Shown here: in pieces, positions 23,188 to 29,778 of the stretch
Layout of the letters: each line of letters opens with the position of its first letter
Numbering within the stretch: position 1 is the stretch's first letter
Origin: a virus
Direction: 5' to 3' (one strand)
Length of the DNA: 36,801 nucleotides
IMG/VR virus record: IMGVR_UViG_3300023284_001597
Span: 1-36,801 of that record
Notes under the pieces: generated by a model
What the model was told of the DNA's origin: nothing
The model's database searches: none
The model's input: the letters and a program-made list of their open reading frames with translations, nothing else
Made by a program: the position numbers and the translations under genes

Positions 23188-23465
23188 GTTAATCTCTCTC
23201 CTCTCTTAGATACCCCGTAGATTGCTGCGGGGGGTATGTCATTTTCTAACAATTGATCCATTTGATGTCTTGATATAAAATCTCGTCGAAATATTTTTGA
23301 TAAGATCCATAAGATAGGATATATAGTACTGCTTGTCTCAAACCATTTTGAAAATTCAGGATCTAAATTTCTCAGTGTAATCCGCTTTCCTGATTCCTTT
23401 AACTTTGTAATTCTTCTATTATATTCTTCTTTGGTTAGTGCACGTGGCGGTATTATTAATCCCAT
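23184..23465 (-). CDS. First gene of the par-like operon, unknown
   Basis: 93-aa basic protein with a Pro-rich start (LIIPPRALTKEEYNRRITKL) and a central SSTIYPILWILSKIFRR segment. No known fold was recognised; the N terminus resembles short basic regions of DNA-binding adaptors. It leads the operon and is coupled to the membrane peptide by ATGA. AAAGGA lies upstream. A ParB or regulator role is conceivable but unsupported. Confidence 0.6.
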   Translation of the reverse strand: MGLIIPPRALTKEEYNRRITKLKESGKRITLRNLDPEFSKWFETSSTIYPILWILSKIFRRDFISRHQMDQLLENDIPPAAIYGVSKRGERLT

Positions 23466-23508
23466 TATTTTAAATCCTTTCTTATAGCATTTTTCTCATT
23501 TCAAGCCC

Positions 23509-23537
23509 ACAATACAACACATAGAATAAAAGAACAA
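23509..23537 (-). promoter_or_regulatory. Promoter of the par-like operon
   Basis: On the minus strand: -35 TTGTTC (23532-23537), 17-base spacer, -10 TATTGT (23509-23514). It is placed about 45 bases before the ATG at 23465. The -35 overlaps the first direct repeat, so a protein bound there would repress. Confidence 0.45.
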
Positions 23538-23581
23538 GTATTTATTTCTTTATGAGAGTAAGTATTTAATTATTCATAAGA
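23536..23581. repeat. Two 22-bp direct repeats at the par promoter (operator/centromere candidate)
   Basis: Copies at 23536-23557 and 23560-23581 agree at 18 of 22 positions and start AAGTATTTA. Their 24-base spacing is close to two helical turns. They contain an imperfect TCTTTATGA/TCATAAGA dyad. This is the expected layout for a ribbon-helix-helix operator that also serves as a partition site. Confidence 0.5.
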
Positions 23582-23590
23582 ATAAATATA

Positions 23591-23851
23591 TTAATCTTTT
23601 TCTTTGCTCAACTTTTGCAATGAATATGTTTTTCTATGGATTAATCTATACCCACGTCTTTTAAGAAACTTTTCTAGTGAAACGTCAGAAACCTTATATT
23701 TTTCCAAGAAACGCTCTTTAATACCGAAGTTATTTATTTCTTCTAAAATCGATTCAACACTCTCTGGAAGTTTCTTATATTTAGGTTTTTGTCCTGATCG
23801 TCCTTTTATTCCTGTCATAGGTAACATGTTAGGGGAAAAGCATTTTTTCAT
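23591..23851 (-). CDS. Basic putative DNA-binding protein
   Basis: 86-aa protein with GRSGQKPKYKKLPESVESIL and a following FLEKYKVSDVSLEKFLKRRGY that looks like a helix-turn-helix. Unidentified. Starts at ATG 23851, 23818 (MTGIKGRSG) and a TTG at 23917 are all possible; none has a clear Shine-Dalgarno. It is divergent from the replication gene and could regulate it. Not part of the par-like operon, being separated by 125 bases with its own promoter region. Confidence 0.55.
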   Translation of the reverse strand: MKKCFSPNMLPMTGIKGRSGQKPKYKKLPESVESILEEINNFGIKERFLEKYKVSDVSLEKFLKRRGYRLIHRKTYSLQKLSKEKD

Positions 23852-23933
23852 GTAGTTTGCCAATCCAATTAAATTGACTTGTGTTTGGAAAATGTATAGT
23901 CTTGATTTTGAAAGCAAGACTGATTGGTTAAAT

Positions 23934-23962
23934 TTGTACTGATCTGAATTAATTGCTAGTAT
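23934..23962 (+). promoter_or_regulatory. Promoter for the replication gene
   Basis: -35 TTGTAC (23934-23939), 17-base spacer, -10 TAGTAT (23957-23962). It would give a leader of about 185 bases before the ATG at 24155, which holds the repeats described next. Confidence 0.4.
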
Positions 23963-23970
23963 AAAAAAAA

Positions 23971-24016
23971 TCTCACTCCGTAATGTTGTGAGAAATCACA
24001 AACAAAGGAAGTGAGA
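23971..24016 (+). promoter_or_regulatory. Leader with TCTCAC and two GTGAGA elements
   Basis: TCTCAC (23971-23976) can pair with GTGAGA at 23988-23993 or at 24011-24016, giving alternative hairpins upstream of the replication gene. A dual-fold leader or a protein/antisense target controlling initiator level is possible. No open frame with a good start covers 23963-24154. Confidence 0.35.
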
Positions 24017-24154
24017 AGGAAAAAAAGATATTAATATTTTTTGTCTTGCTTTTTGTTGTTCTGCCGAGTTCAATTTTAAAGCGTTACCTTGATTCTATTG
24101 CCAAATGGCTTTGCATGTCAAGACGGGAATCCTAGTATCTTTTTCCGGAACATT

Positions 24155-25144
24155 ATGGAAAATTTAACAGTTAAGGAAAGAAAAACTAAAACAGGGGGAG
24201 AGAGAAACGGTCCGAGGACCAAAACGAAGTTTTACACAAAGGTCGAGGATGATATATACGACCTGTTTGTGGAGAAGGATGTACGCCTGACCTACAGGAT
24301 GATTTATATGGCACTGTCGGGATGTATGATTCCAAACAGCGAATTTGCAGAGGTGAAATTTAAAGCCCTGAGAATAAAATCTGGTGCCGGTTCCGATAGC
24401 ACCCTTACGGCAGCGCTCAAAGAATTGTCGAAAAAGGGTTTTATATCAAAAATGGGCGGCTCGACATACCGGCTTTGGCATTGCGTTTATAAAGGCGTCC
24501 GAGAAAATGAGAAAGAATACTCGGAGCTCAAGGAATCCACTACACCCAGTGTAGTAGCTGCCACTACACTGGGTGTAGTGCCTCATGTACGCGTCCTTTC
24601 ATGTCAATTAACAAAAGAACAGCAACACGAAACCGACGACGTTAATTTTAAAAATTTAACTTTTGGGGAGGGATCACCATTTAAAAATGATATTCCCATT
24701 TGGCAGTGGAGGTCTTGGATAAAAAAATACAATTTTGAATGGTGCCAAAAAATGGTTGAAGAATTGGAATGTGCCTATGGTAAGAATTACGAAAAAATAA
24801 AGTCACCCGTCAAACTTATGGCAAAGGGCCTAACAGACGGCAAACAGTGGCAACTCGAACGCAAGAGGCTTGAGGATGCCAAAAAATTTGAAGAGGAATT
24901 GGCAAAGAAAAAAGAACAGGAAAAACACATGGATCGTATACTGGAAAAAGAGCGAATGGAAAGAGACATAGAGAACGAAAAAAATGATTTAGACTACGCA
25001 GAGGCCATTAAGCAGCCGTATTTGATTGAACGGGCCATAGAATGTTTGGAGGCATCTGGAATTTTCCCAAAAGAAGGTAGTGACTGTTATCCAATTTTGT
25101 TGAGGCATAAAGTGGTTAAGGAATATCAGGAGGCGTTGATATGA
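24155..25144 (+). CDS. rep: Replication initiator (winged-helix, Rep/O-like)
   Basis: 329-aa protein. Residues 20-120 look like a winged-helix domain (KFYTKVEDDIYDLFVEKDVR, LKELSKKGFISKMGGSTYRL). The C-terminal half is charged coiled coil (KKKEQEKHMDRILEKERMER). The centre of the gene holds a perfect long inverted repeat (24538-24580) followed by an AT-rich stretch, as in lambda O, whose origin lies inside the gene. ATG 24155 is chosen; TTG 24089 would add 22 codons and has no ribosome site. The 65-aa gene downstream is coupled by ATGA. Confidence 0.7.
   Translation: MENLTVKERKTKTGGERNGPRTKTKFYTKVEDDIYDLFVEKDVRLTYRMIYMALSGCMIPNSEFAEVKFKALRIKSGAGSDSTLTAALKELSKKGFISKMGGSTYRLWHCVYKGVRENEKEYSELKESTTPSVVAATTLGVVPHVRVLSCQLTKEQQHETDDVNFKNLTFGEGSPFKNDIPIWQWRSWIKKYNFEWCQKMVEELECAYGKNYEKIKSPVKLMAKGLTDGKQWQLERKRLEDAKKFEEELAKKKEQEKHMDRILEKERMERDIENEKNDLDYAEAIKQPYLIERAIECLEASGIFPKEGSDCYPILLRHKVVKEYQEALI
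24538..24580. repeat. Perfect 18-bp inverted repeat in rep, candidate origin
   Basis: Left arm 24538-24555, 7-base loop, right arm 24563-24580; the arms are exact reverse complements. Each arm is itself a dyad: ACTACAC, 3 bases, GTGTAGT. So there are four ACTACAC half-sites in alternating orientation. The region 24641-24662 is AT-rich (TAATTTTAAAAATTTAAC) and could be the unwinding element. Coding is still intact (TTPSVVAATTLGVVP). Confidence 0.65.
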
Positions 25145-25338
25145 AACCCATTGATTTAGAACGGAAGGATAGGGTGTTGGACTTTACAAGCTATGCGTTA
25201 ACCACCCAAAAAAATAACAAGGATAGTTGGATGGTCGGATTTGTTTCTAAGGCAAACGCAATGTTTTCTAGTTTAGGTCAAAATAGGCGGTTGAGATATA
25301 AGGGAGATAAGATTCAGGACTTAAACCAAACCCTATAG
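25141..25338 (+). CDS. Small protein after rep, unknown
   Basis: 65-aa basic protein coupled to rep by ATGA, with AGGAGG in the end of rep. No recognised motif; the C terminus is Lys/Arg-rich (QNRRLRYKGDKIQDL). Could be a replication accessory factor by position. It converges on the small minus-strand gene with only 3 bases between the stops. Confidence 0.5.
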   Translation: MKPIDLERKDRVLDFTSYALTTQKNNKDSWMVGFVSKANAMFSSLGQNRRLRYKGDKIQDLNQTL

Positions 25339-25341
25339 TTT

Positions 25342-25536
25342 TTATAGCTTGTGTCTGTCCAATTTAGCCCAATGATGCTTACTGGGGGTTTGTAAAATTT
25401 CAATATTATTTCTTTTGAGCCATGCTTCCACGCATCCGTTTGGTTTTTTAAGTAACTTGTTTATTTCTCGCCATGATTTTCCTAGATCAAGCCATAAAAT
25501 TATTCTATCAATATTGTATGTCACACGCTTTGGCAT
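25342..25536 (-). CDS. Small helix-turn-helix-like protein
   Basis: 64-aa protein; KSWREINKLLKKPNGCVEAWL has the length and spacing of a helix-turn-helix. It is divergent from the promoter at 25613. It could be a repressor of the operon starting at 25674, but no operator is proven. Its own ribosome site is weak. Confidence 0.45.
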   Translation of the reverse strand: MPKRVTYNIDRIILWLDLGKSWREINKLLKKPNGCVEAWLKRNNIEILQTPSKHHWAKLDRHKL

Positions 25537-25612
25537 AAATTTATAGTATAGGAATTTATTTTATATATCAACAGTGCAGAACTATAACAGAGGAATTGAA
25601 TACAATAAACTA

Positions 25613-25641
25613 TTGATTATACATCGGCATTGCTGTACTAT
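25613..25641 (+). promoter_or_regulatory. Strong promoter for the recombination/early operon
   Basis: -35 TTGATT (25613-25618), 17-base spacer, -10 TACTAT (25636-25641). It drives genes from 25674 to about 29605, all on the plus strand. The 64-aa helix-turn-helix gene is divergent from it. Confidence 0.6.
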
Positions 25642-25673
25642 AGACTTATCAAATAAAGAAAGGGAGTGATTAG

Positions 25674-25886
25674 ATGTCAGTTGCATTTTTAGAATTAGAA
25701 AAGGGAGATCAAGTAATAGTAGAGTCAGGAAATAGTATTATCAATATTGAGGAGAATCCCTTAAAAGTGGATTCCCCAATTATTCACATATACCGGAAAG
25801 ATCGGAGGGAATATGGCCCGGCTTTACTCAAAACGTTAAAGGGTGATTATTCAATTGATAACAAAAAGGAGGGGATAACAGCATAA
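25674..25886 (+). CDS. Small first gene of the early operon, unknown
   Basis: 70-aa acidic/hydrophobic protein (LELEKGDQVIVESGNSIINI). AAAGGGAG precedes the ATG. The order of short beta strands loosely recalls CsrA, but the key residues do not align and I do not assign it. It heads the operon that includes the RNA leader and the annealing protein. Confidence 0.5.
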   Translation: MSVAFLELEKGDQVIVESGNSIINIEENPLKVDSPIIHIYRKDRREYGPALLKTLKGDYSIDNKKEGITA

Positions 25887-25901
25887 AGTAAAAAGGCCCC
25901 A

Positions 25902-25984
25902 GATCGTGAAATCCAGAGCCCAGTACAATAGTAAGTCTAGGCTAACACGATCCGGGGGTAAAGCTCAACAAAAGGAGATCGTGT
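25902..25984 (+). promoter_or_regulatory. RNA leader with mutually exclusive hairpins over a ribosome site
   Basis: GATCGTG at 25902-25908 can pair with CACGATC at 25946-25952, while ACACGATC at 25945-25952 can instead pair with GATCGTGT at 25977-25984. The second fold encloses AAAGGAG (25971-25977), the ribosome site of the next gene. This is a classical switch layout: fold 1 exposes, fold 2 hides the start. Confidence 0.5.
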
Positions 25985-25986
25985 AC

Positions 25987-26325
25987 ATGTTTACATTCAA
26001 TGTAACAGACCAGGAATATTGGAAAAATAAAAGGGGGTATTCAAAAAGCAACGGAAAAGTTTTGGACATAGAAAGTCTGACAAGTGATCTTTTAGAACAG
26101 ATCAGGAATAAAGAAATTCTAGTGTCCGGTGATTTATTAGTTCATTTTGGAAATTCTCACAACAACTCAAACGTGGATATTATGTTGGAGACAGGTTGTG
26201 CCAGATTGAAAAGAAACATTCTGTCGGCAACCAATCTACCCAATAAAATATTGCGTGGAAAAACGTTGCGAGGGATTAACGTCCAGAGTCTCACAGGTGT
26301 TTCACCATATAGGTTGCGGATATGA
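25987..26325 (+). CDS. 112-aa protein under leader control, unknown
   Basis: Protein beginning MFTFNVTDQEYWKNKRGYSK. The N terminus may be a small beta fold; the middle has VLDIESLTSDLLEQI and GDLLVHFGNSHNN. Not recognised. Start 25987 is chosen because AAAGGAG lies 9 bases before it; an in-frame start at 25906 would place the whole leader inside the gene. The stop overlaps a 43-aa gene as ATGA. Confidence 0.55.
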   Translation: MFTFNVTDQEYWKNKRGYSKSNGKVLDIESLTSDLLEQIRNKEILVSGDLLVHFGNSHNNSNVDIMLETGCARLKRNILSATNLPNKILRGKTLRGINVQSLTGVSPYRLRI

Positions 26326-26453
26326 CCCCCGTAGCCGAGAAGGTAATAACCATGGACGACCTCAACTATAGCGTTGATTTGATAATGGCAAAGGTTAAAG
26401 ATGTGGAAGATATGCAACAAGAAATGGGGATTGGTCCATATGAACGACACTAG
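26322..26453 (+). CDS. 43-aa acidic peptide
   Basis: Small gene coupled to the preceding one by ATGA: MTPVAEKVITMDDLNYSVDL and a Met/Gln/Glu-rich end. No ribosome site of its own is needed if coupled. Function unknown. It overlaps a further tiny gene by 14 bases. Confidence 0.4.
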   Translation: MTPVAEKVITMDDLNYSVDLIMAKVKDVEDMQQEMGIGPYERH

Positions 26454-26544
26454 AATTCAGGACTGGTTTAATACGCAAATTAAAGCCTTGCGTCCCATTA
26501 ACCCTGTTAAATTATTTTTCATGAAACTATTTGGAGGTGTTTAG
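26440..26544 (+). CDS. 34-aa basic peptide
   Basis: MNDTRIQDWFNTQIKALRP then INPVKLFFMKLFGGV, a short amphipathic, basic peptide. It starts inside the previous gene's end and its 3' end carries the GGAGG ribosome site of the annealing-protein gene, so it may act only through coupling. Low certainty that the peptide matters. Confidence 0.35.
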   Translation: MNDTRIQDWFNTQIKALRPINPVKLFFMKLFGGV

Positions 26545-26545
26545 G

Positions 26546-27475
26546 ATGAAGAGTATGGAATTGACCACAGAAATGGAACAGGATACAGCCTTATATGACG
26601 ACAAGGCAATGACCCCTGAAAGTCTCAGAGAACATGTGACCCATATCCAGAAAATAATGAAATCCGTCATGAAAGAGGGCGCTCATTATGGGACGATCCC
26701 AGGGACCAAAAAACCAGGGCTATGGAAACCAGGGGCGGAGATACTACAACTCACCTTTGGAATCAGTATCTCAGTGGAAATTGAGGACAAGTCCACAGAG
26801 GATGCCGTTAGGATTCGGGTTAAGGCCACAGCAACGCATCGTAAGAATGGTACCGTACTAGGTAGTGCTTACGGCGAGGCCAGTTCAAATGAGGAAAAGT
26901 ACAAATGGCGTGCAGCAGTATGCCAGGAGGAATTTAACAAGACACCGGAACTCAAAAAGAGGGTGAAGTACAAGAGGAAGTACAAAAGCAAGGAGATCGA
27001 AAAGGTAAACCAGGTCAAAACTGAGCCTGCCGATATTGCTAATACGGTACTCAAAATGGCTGAGAAACGGGCAGTCATTGGAATTACCATAAGAGTCACT
27101 GCGGCATCAGATGTATTCGACCAATCAGAATACGATGATAACGGGTCAGCGCAGTCCGGTAATGGTCAAACTTCGCAAGTTCAATCCCATCCGAAGGATG
27201 TCTCTCAACCCAAACCGTACCAAGCACCCCAACCACAGTACCAGCAAGCACCGTCACCACCAGACATAGGGTCGGGGTATCTCAGTTATGCCAATGGGGT
27301 GTTCTTTTGGACCGGCCCTATCGAAACAAAGGAGATCCCAAAAGGTGCAGGCATGAGATGGAATGCGGACTACAAGAAATGGCAAACTGAAGATTTCAAT
27401 GTTGCCAAAAAACTGGCTGAATATGCCGACAGTGCAGCACAAGCACAAATGACGGAAGTACCAGCTAATGGCTAG
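26546..27475 (+). CDS. Probable ssDNA-annealing/recombination protein with HARP-like tail
   Basis: 309-aa protein. Residues 40-70 show MKEGAHYGTIPGTKKPGLWK and a following PGAEILQLTFGI, and residues 160-185 show NTVLKMAEKRAVIGI; these two motifs mark a widespread phage family of probable DNA-binding or Rad52-like annealing proteins. A Pro/Gln-rich linker leads to a C-terminal segment KGAGMRWNADYKKWQTED, resembling the short HARP-like motif of some helicases. The gene is followed by a RecB-type nuclease, the normal partner of an annealing protein. ATG 26546 is chosen over TTG 26531. Confidence 0.6.
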   Translation: MKSMELTTEMEQDTALYDDKAMTPESLREHVTHIQKIMKSVMKEGAHYGTIPGTKKPGLWKPGAEILQLTFGISISVEIEDKSTEDAVRIRVKATATHRKNGTVLGSAYGEASSNEEKYKWRAAVCQEEFNKTPELKKRVKYKRKYKSKEIEKVNQVKTEPADIANTVLKMAEKRAVIGITIRVTAASDVFDQSEYDDNGSAQSGNGQTSQVQSHPKDVSQPKPYQAPQPQYQQAPSPPDIGSGYLSYANGVFFWTGPIETKEIPKGAGMRWNADYKKWQTEDFNVAKKLAEYADSAAQAQMTEVPANG

Positions 27476-28073
27476 AGAGACCTTTAAATACGCCCCTGGT
27501 TTGGAGTACGACGACCCCGAACATAAGTACTACTACCAAGGGGCTGCTCTGCCTGGTGTGACTGGCACACTTGAATATGTCGGCCTATCTGATTTCTCAT
27601 TCGTTGACAATGAAACGCTCACCAGAGCAATGCTTTTTGGCACGGCGGTTCATTCATTAACGGAGTTTGATGATAAGGGAATTTTGGGAGAATACGACCC
27701 AAAACTACAACCAGCACTAACGGCTTGGCGAAACTTTAAAAAAGACTTACGGGTTGAAATATTACCCGAGTACATCGAATTGAAAGTTTTCAACAAGGCT
27801 CACCGTTACGCTGGAACGCTTGATCGTATTTTCATGGTGGATGGCACCTACTGGCTGATTGACATAAAAACAGGCGGTCATGTGAAATCACATGCCATTC
27901 AATGTGCTGCTTATGAGGCAGCGTTTAGGAATCTATTTGGATACAGGAAGAAAATAAAAAGAGCCTGTGTTTACATAGATGGAGACAAGTACAAGGTAAA
28001 AGAACATAACGGTGTCGGGGATTGGACAATGTTTCAATCAGCCCTGAATATCGCAAACTACATGAGGAGATAA
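27468..28073 (+). CDS. PD-(D/E)XK exonuclease (RecB/Cas4-like)
   Basis: 201-aa nuclease. Motifs in order: GTAVHSL (His62), IELKVF (Glu104), GTLDRIF (Asp119), LIDIKTG (Asp132, Lys134) and IQCAAYEAAF (Gln145, Tyr149). This is the complete RecB-family set. It probably trims DNA ends for the annealing protein 8 bases upstream, making a two-gene recombination module. ATG 27468 overlaps the previous stop; length is normal for phage exonucleases. Confidence 0.85.
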   Translation: MARETFKYAPGLEYDDPEHKYYYQGAALPGVTGTLEYVGLSDFSFVDNETLTRAMLFGTAVHSLTEFDDKGILGEYDPKLQPALTAWRNFKKDLRVEILPEYIELKVFNKAHRYAGTLDRIFMVDGTYWLIDIKTGGHVKSHAIQCAAYEAAFRNLFGYRKKIKRACVYIDGDKYKVKEHNGVGDWTMFQSALNIANYMRR

Positions 28074-28078
28074 GAAAA

Positions 28079-28828
28079 ATGAAAACAACAACGACTAGAC
28101 CATTATTTCAGACAGAGATGGAATCATCGCAAAGTGAATTGGAAGTACAGAGGCCTGAAAATGTGACAATTGAAATGGCAGACAAAGCAAAGGAGGCAGA
28201 AGCCATTTTACAAAAGGCGCAAACACTGACTATCTCAAACGAGGAACAGTTCAGTAACGCCAGCAATATTTTGACTGTTGTTAAGATACGGTACAAGGAA
28301 ATAGAGGCAGATCGGCAGACGATTACAAAGCCTATGAATGATGCACTCAAGGCCGTTAATGCTTATTTCAGTCAACCCAAGATATTACTAGGCCAAGCTG
28401 AGAACATTTTGAAATCGGGGATCGTTAAATTCAGGACCTATCAGGAAATGAAAGCTCAGGCCGAACAAGCCAGGATTAATGAGATAGCTCGTCAGAAAGC
28501 AGAGAAAGATCAGGCAATACTTGAGAAGAAAGCGCAGCAAGCCGAGAAAAAAGGTGAGGAAGAAAAGGCCATGGAATTACGGCAGGTGAAAGATACCGTC
28601 GTGCCAGTGGCACCCCTTGTCCAACCCACGGTTATCAAAGGGGCAGGGCAATCATTTCGAAGTGTTTGGAAATGGGAAGTCACGGATACGTCAGCAATAC
28701 CACGGCAATATTTGACTTTGGATGAGAAGCAAATAAACGCGATAGCAAGGGGTGGTATCCAGGGCGCAATGCATATCCCAGGCATCAAATTTAGGGAGGA
28801 AAAGCAATTAGCGGTTAGGGTGGGGTAG
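28079..28828 (+). CDS. Coiled-coil recombination-accessory protein
   Basis: 249-aa protein. Residues 25-180 form long coiled coil (KAKEAEAILQKAQTL, AEKDQAILEKKAQQAEK). The C-terminal 60 residues have KWEVTDTSAIPRQYLTLDEK and IPGIKFREEKQLAVR, a domain common next to phage annealing proteins. AGGAG precedes ATG 28079; an in-frame start at 28022 would overlap the nuclease gene. Likely a partner in recombination or replication, role not established. Confidence 0.6.
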   Translation: MKTTTTRPLFQTEMESSQSELEVQRPENVTIEMADKAKEAEAILQKAQTLTISNEEQFSNASNILTVVKIRYKEIEADRQTITKPMNDALKAVNAYFSQPKILLGQAENILKSGIVKFRTYQEMKAQAEQARINEIARQKAEKDQAILEKKAQQAEKKGEEEKAMELRQVKDTVVPVAPLVQPTVIKGAGQSFRSVWKWEVTDTSAIPRQYLTLDEKQINAIARGGIQGAMHIPGIKFREEKQLAVRVG

Positions 28829-28880
28829 TAAATTAGGGGGGGACACCACAAGTGATAAATAAAAACGGAGGTAAAAGAAC

Positions 28881-29138
28881 ATGGCAATAGGACAACGACC
28901 AACAGGACAACGACCAACAGGACAACGACCAACAGGACAACGATCATACAAGGATAATTTAAGAAGGCTAGAACCGTTTGTTAAGAAATACGGGGTACCT
29001 CAAAAAACACCCACTGATTTGGGCCAAGGACGGTCCATGATGACTCCCCCTCTAATATTTCGGATAATCGGAAAGGTTTTACGGTGGCTATTTATTGAAT
29101 TGCCCAATTTGACTAGAGATAGAAGGCAGGAAAATTAA
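28881..29138 (+). CDS. Small protein with GQRPT repeats
   Basis: 85-aa protein: the N terminus is three exact copies of GQRPT plus a degenerate fourth (GQRSY), from 15-base tandem repeats. The remainder is a basic helix and a C-terminal amphipathic stretch (FRIIGKVLRWLFIELPN) that could touch membrane. CGGAGG precedes the start. Role unknown. Confidence 0.5.
   Translation: MAIGQRPTGQRPTGQRPTGQRSYKDNLRRLEPFVKKYGVPQKTPTDLGQGRSMMTPPLIFRIIGKVLRWLFIELPNLTRDRRQEN
28890..28945 (+). repeat. 15-bp tandem repeat in a coding sequence
   Basis: Three perfect copies of GGACAACGACCAACA (28890-28934) and a partial fourth. The repeat keeps the frame and adds GQRPT each time, so copy number can vary without breaking the gene. 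Confidence 0.85.
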
Positions 29139-29142
29139 GAAG

Positions 29143-29298
29143 ATGAGAAAAAAAACAAGTGTTAAAGTTTATGGGGTGTATATAGAAGCTTTTGCAAGAA
29201 CAATTAGTTTTAAAGAAGCAAAAGAAAGGACACAGAAACTTCTTGATCTTATTAGTTGGGAAAGTAGAAAAAAAGTTAACAGGATCAACCATGACTGA
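29143..29298 (+). CDS. 51-aa basic protein, unknown
   Basis: Small gene: MRKKTSVKVYGVYIEAF, then KEAKERTQKLLDLISWES. A short beta hairpin then a helix is likely. It is five bases after the previous stop and its end (CATGACTGA) carries the ATG of the next gene. No function recognised. Confidence 0.45.
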   Translation: MRKKTSVKVYGVYIEAFARTISFKEAKERTQKLLDLISWESRKKVNRINHD

Positions 29299-29461
29299 AT
29301 TTATAATCGAGATCATTAAAAAAATCCCACCTCAAGCATTCCCCATGTGTCTTATTATACTAGACGCATGCGCTGCCACAATTTGGATGGCTCACGGGAA
29401 TGTGAGGCAAGCAATTTACTGGATGGCTGCTGGTGTCCTTACCGCTATAGTGACCTTTTGA
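29291..29461 (+). CDS. 56-aa two-span membrane peptide
   Basis: MTEFIIEIIKKIPPQ followed by two hydrophobic segments (FPMCLIILDACAATIWMA and AIYWMAAGVLTAIVTF). It starts within the previous gene's end. The layout recalls small phage inner-membrane proteins such as antiholins, but it lies in the recombination operon, not the lysis operon. An upstream frame start at 29192 is discounted. Confidence 0.5.
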   Translation: MTEFIIEIIKKIPPQAFPMCLIILDACAATIWMAHGNVRQAIYWMAAGVLTAIVTF

Positions 29462-29481
29462 TATCTGGAGTTGAGACAATA

Positions 29482-29605
29482 ATGAAAAAAATAATAGCTA
29501 CATTTGAAAAAAAAAGAATGTTTTTGTGACGGATGTTTTCTCTACTGGCAGAAAAATGGGTTTCCTGATGGGTGGTTAGATAAGTTTGAAAAGTTTTGGC
29601 GATAG
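29482..29605 (+). pseudogene. Frameshifted small zinc-ribbon gene (or recoded at A9)
   Basis: From ATG 29482 the frame ends after 15 codons at 29527. Another frame, entered by dropping one A from the A9 run at 29507-29515, gives KKECFCDGCFLYWQKNG then FPDGWLDKFEKFWR, a clearly protein-like Cys-containing ending to 29605. In that frame TTG 29504 is the only start. Either a sequence or natural deletion/insertion in the run, or recoding like that proposed for the tail chaperone. Confidence 0.4.
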
Positions 29606-29778
29606 GAAATAAAATAATACCGCTGGCCCCGAGTTTGCTAGTCTACACTTCGCGAATGTATTTATGCATTATGCATTATGAACTCTAACATCGGGATCAT
29701 CGGTGGCATTATTGTATCACTATGAAAGCGTTGTACGTCTATGGTTTTTTATTGATATAGGTTTCGCCAGGCATAAAA
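29606..29778. other. Intergenic, no clear feature
   Basis: Nothing firm is seen. It has a short direct repeat (ATGCATT twice, near 29669-29686) and several tiny frames of 10-15 codons. It lacks a tRNA cloverleaf or clear terminator. It separates the plus-strand early operon from a minus-strand gene that converges on it. Confidence 0.5.

Noticed and set aside
25674-25886. CsrA-like regulator
   Set aside because: Only a loose beta-strand pattern; conserved CsrA residues do not align.
26683-26696. TTATGGGACGAT resembling the cassette-site arm
   Set aside because: Encodes part of the conserved HYGTIPG motif in the annealing protein; coincidental and without a partner arm.
28510-28947. Minus-strand frame with repeated VVLL units
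   Set aside because: Product of the GQRPT tandem repeat read backwards; antisense to two real genes.
29606-29778. Possible tRNA or tRNA-like element
   Set aside because: No 7-bp acceptor stem or T-arm sequence could be folded.
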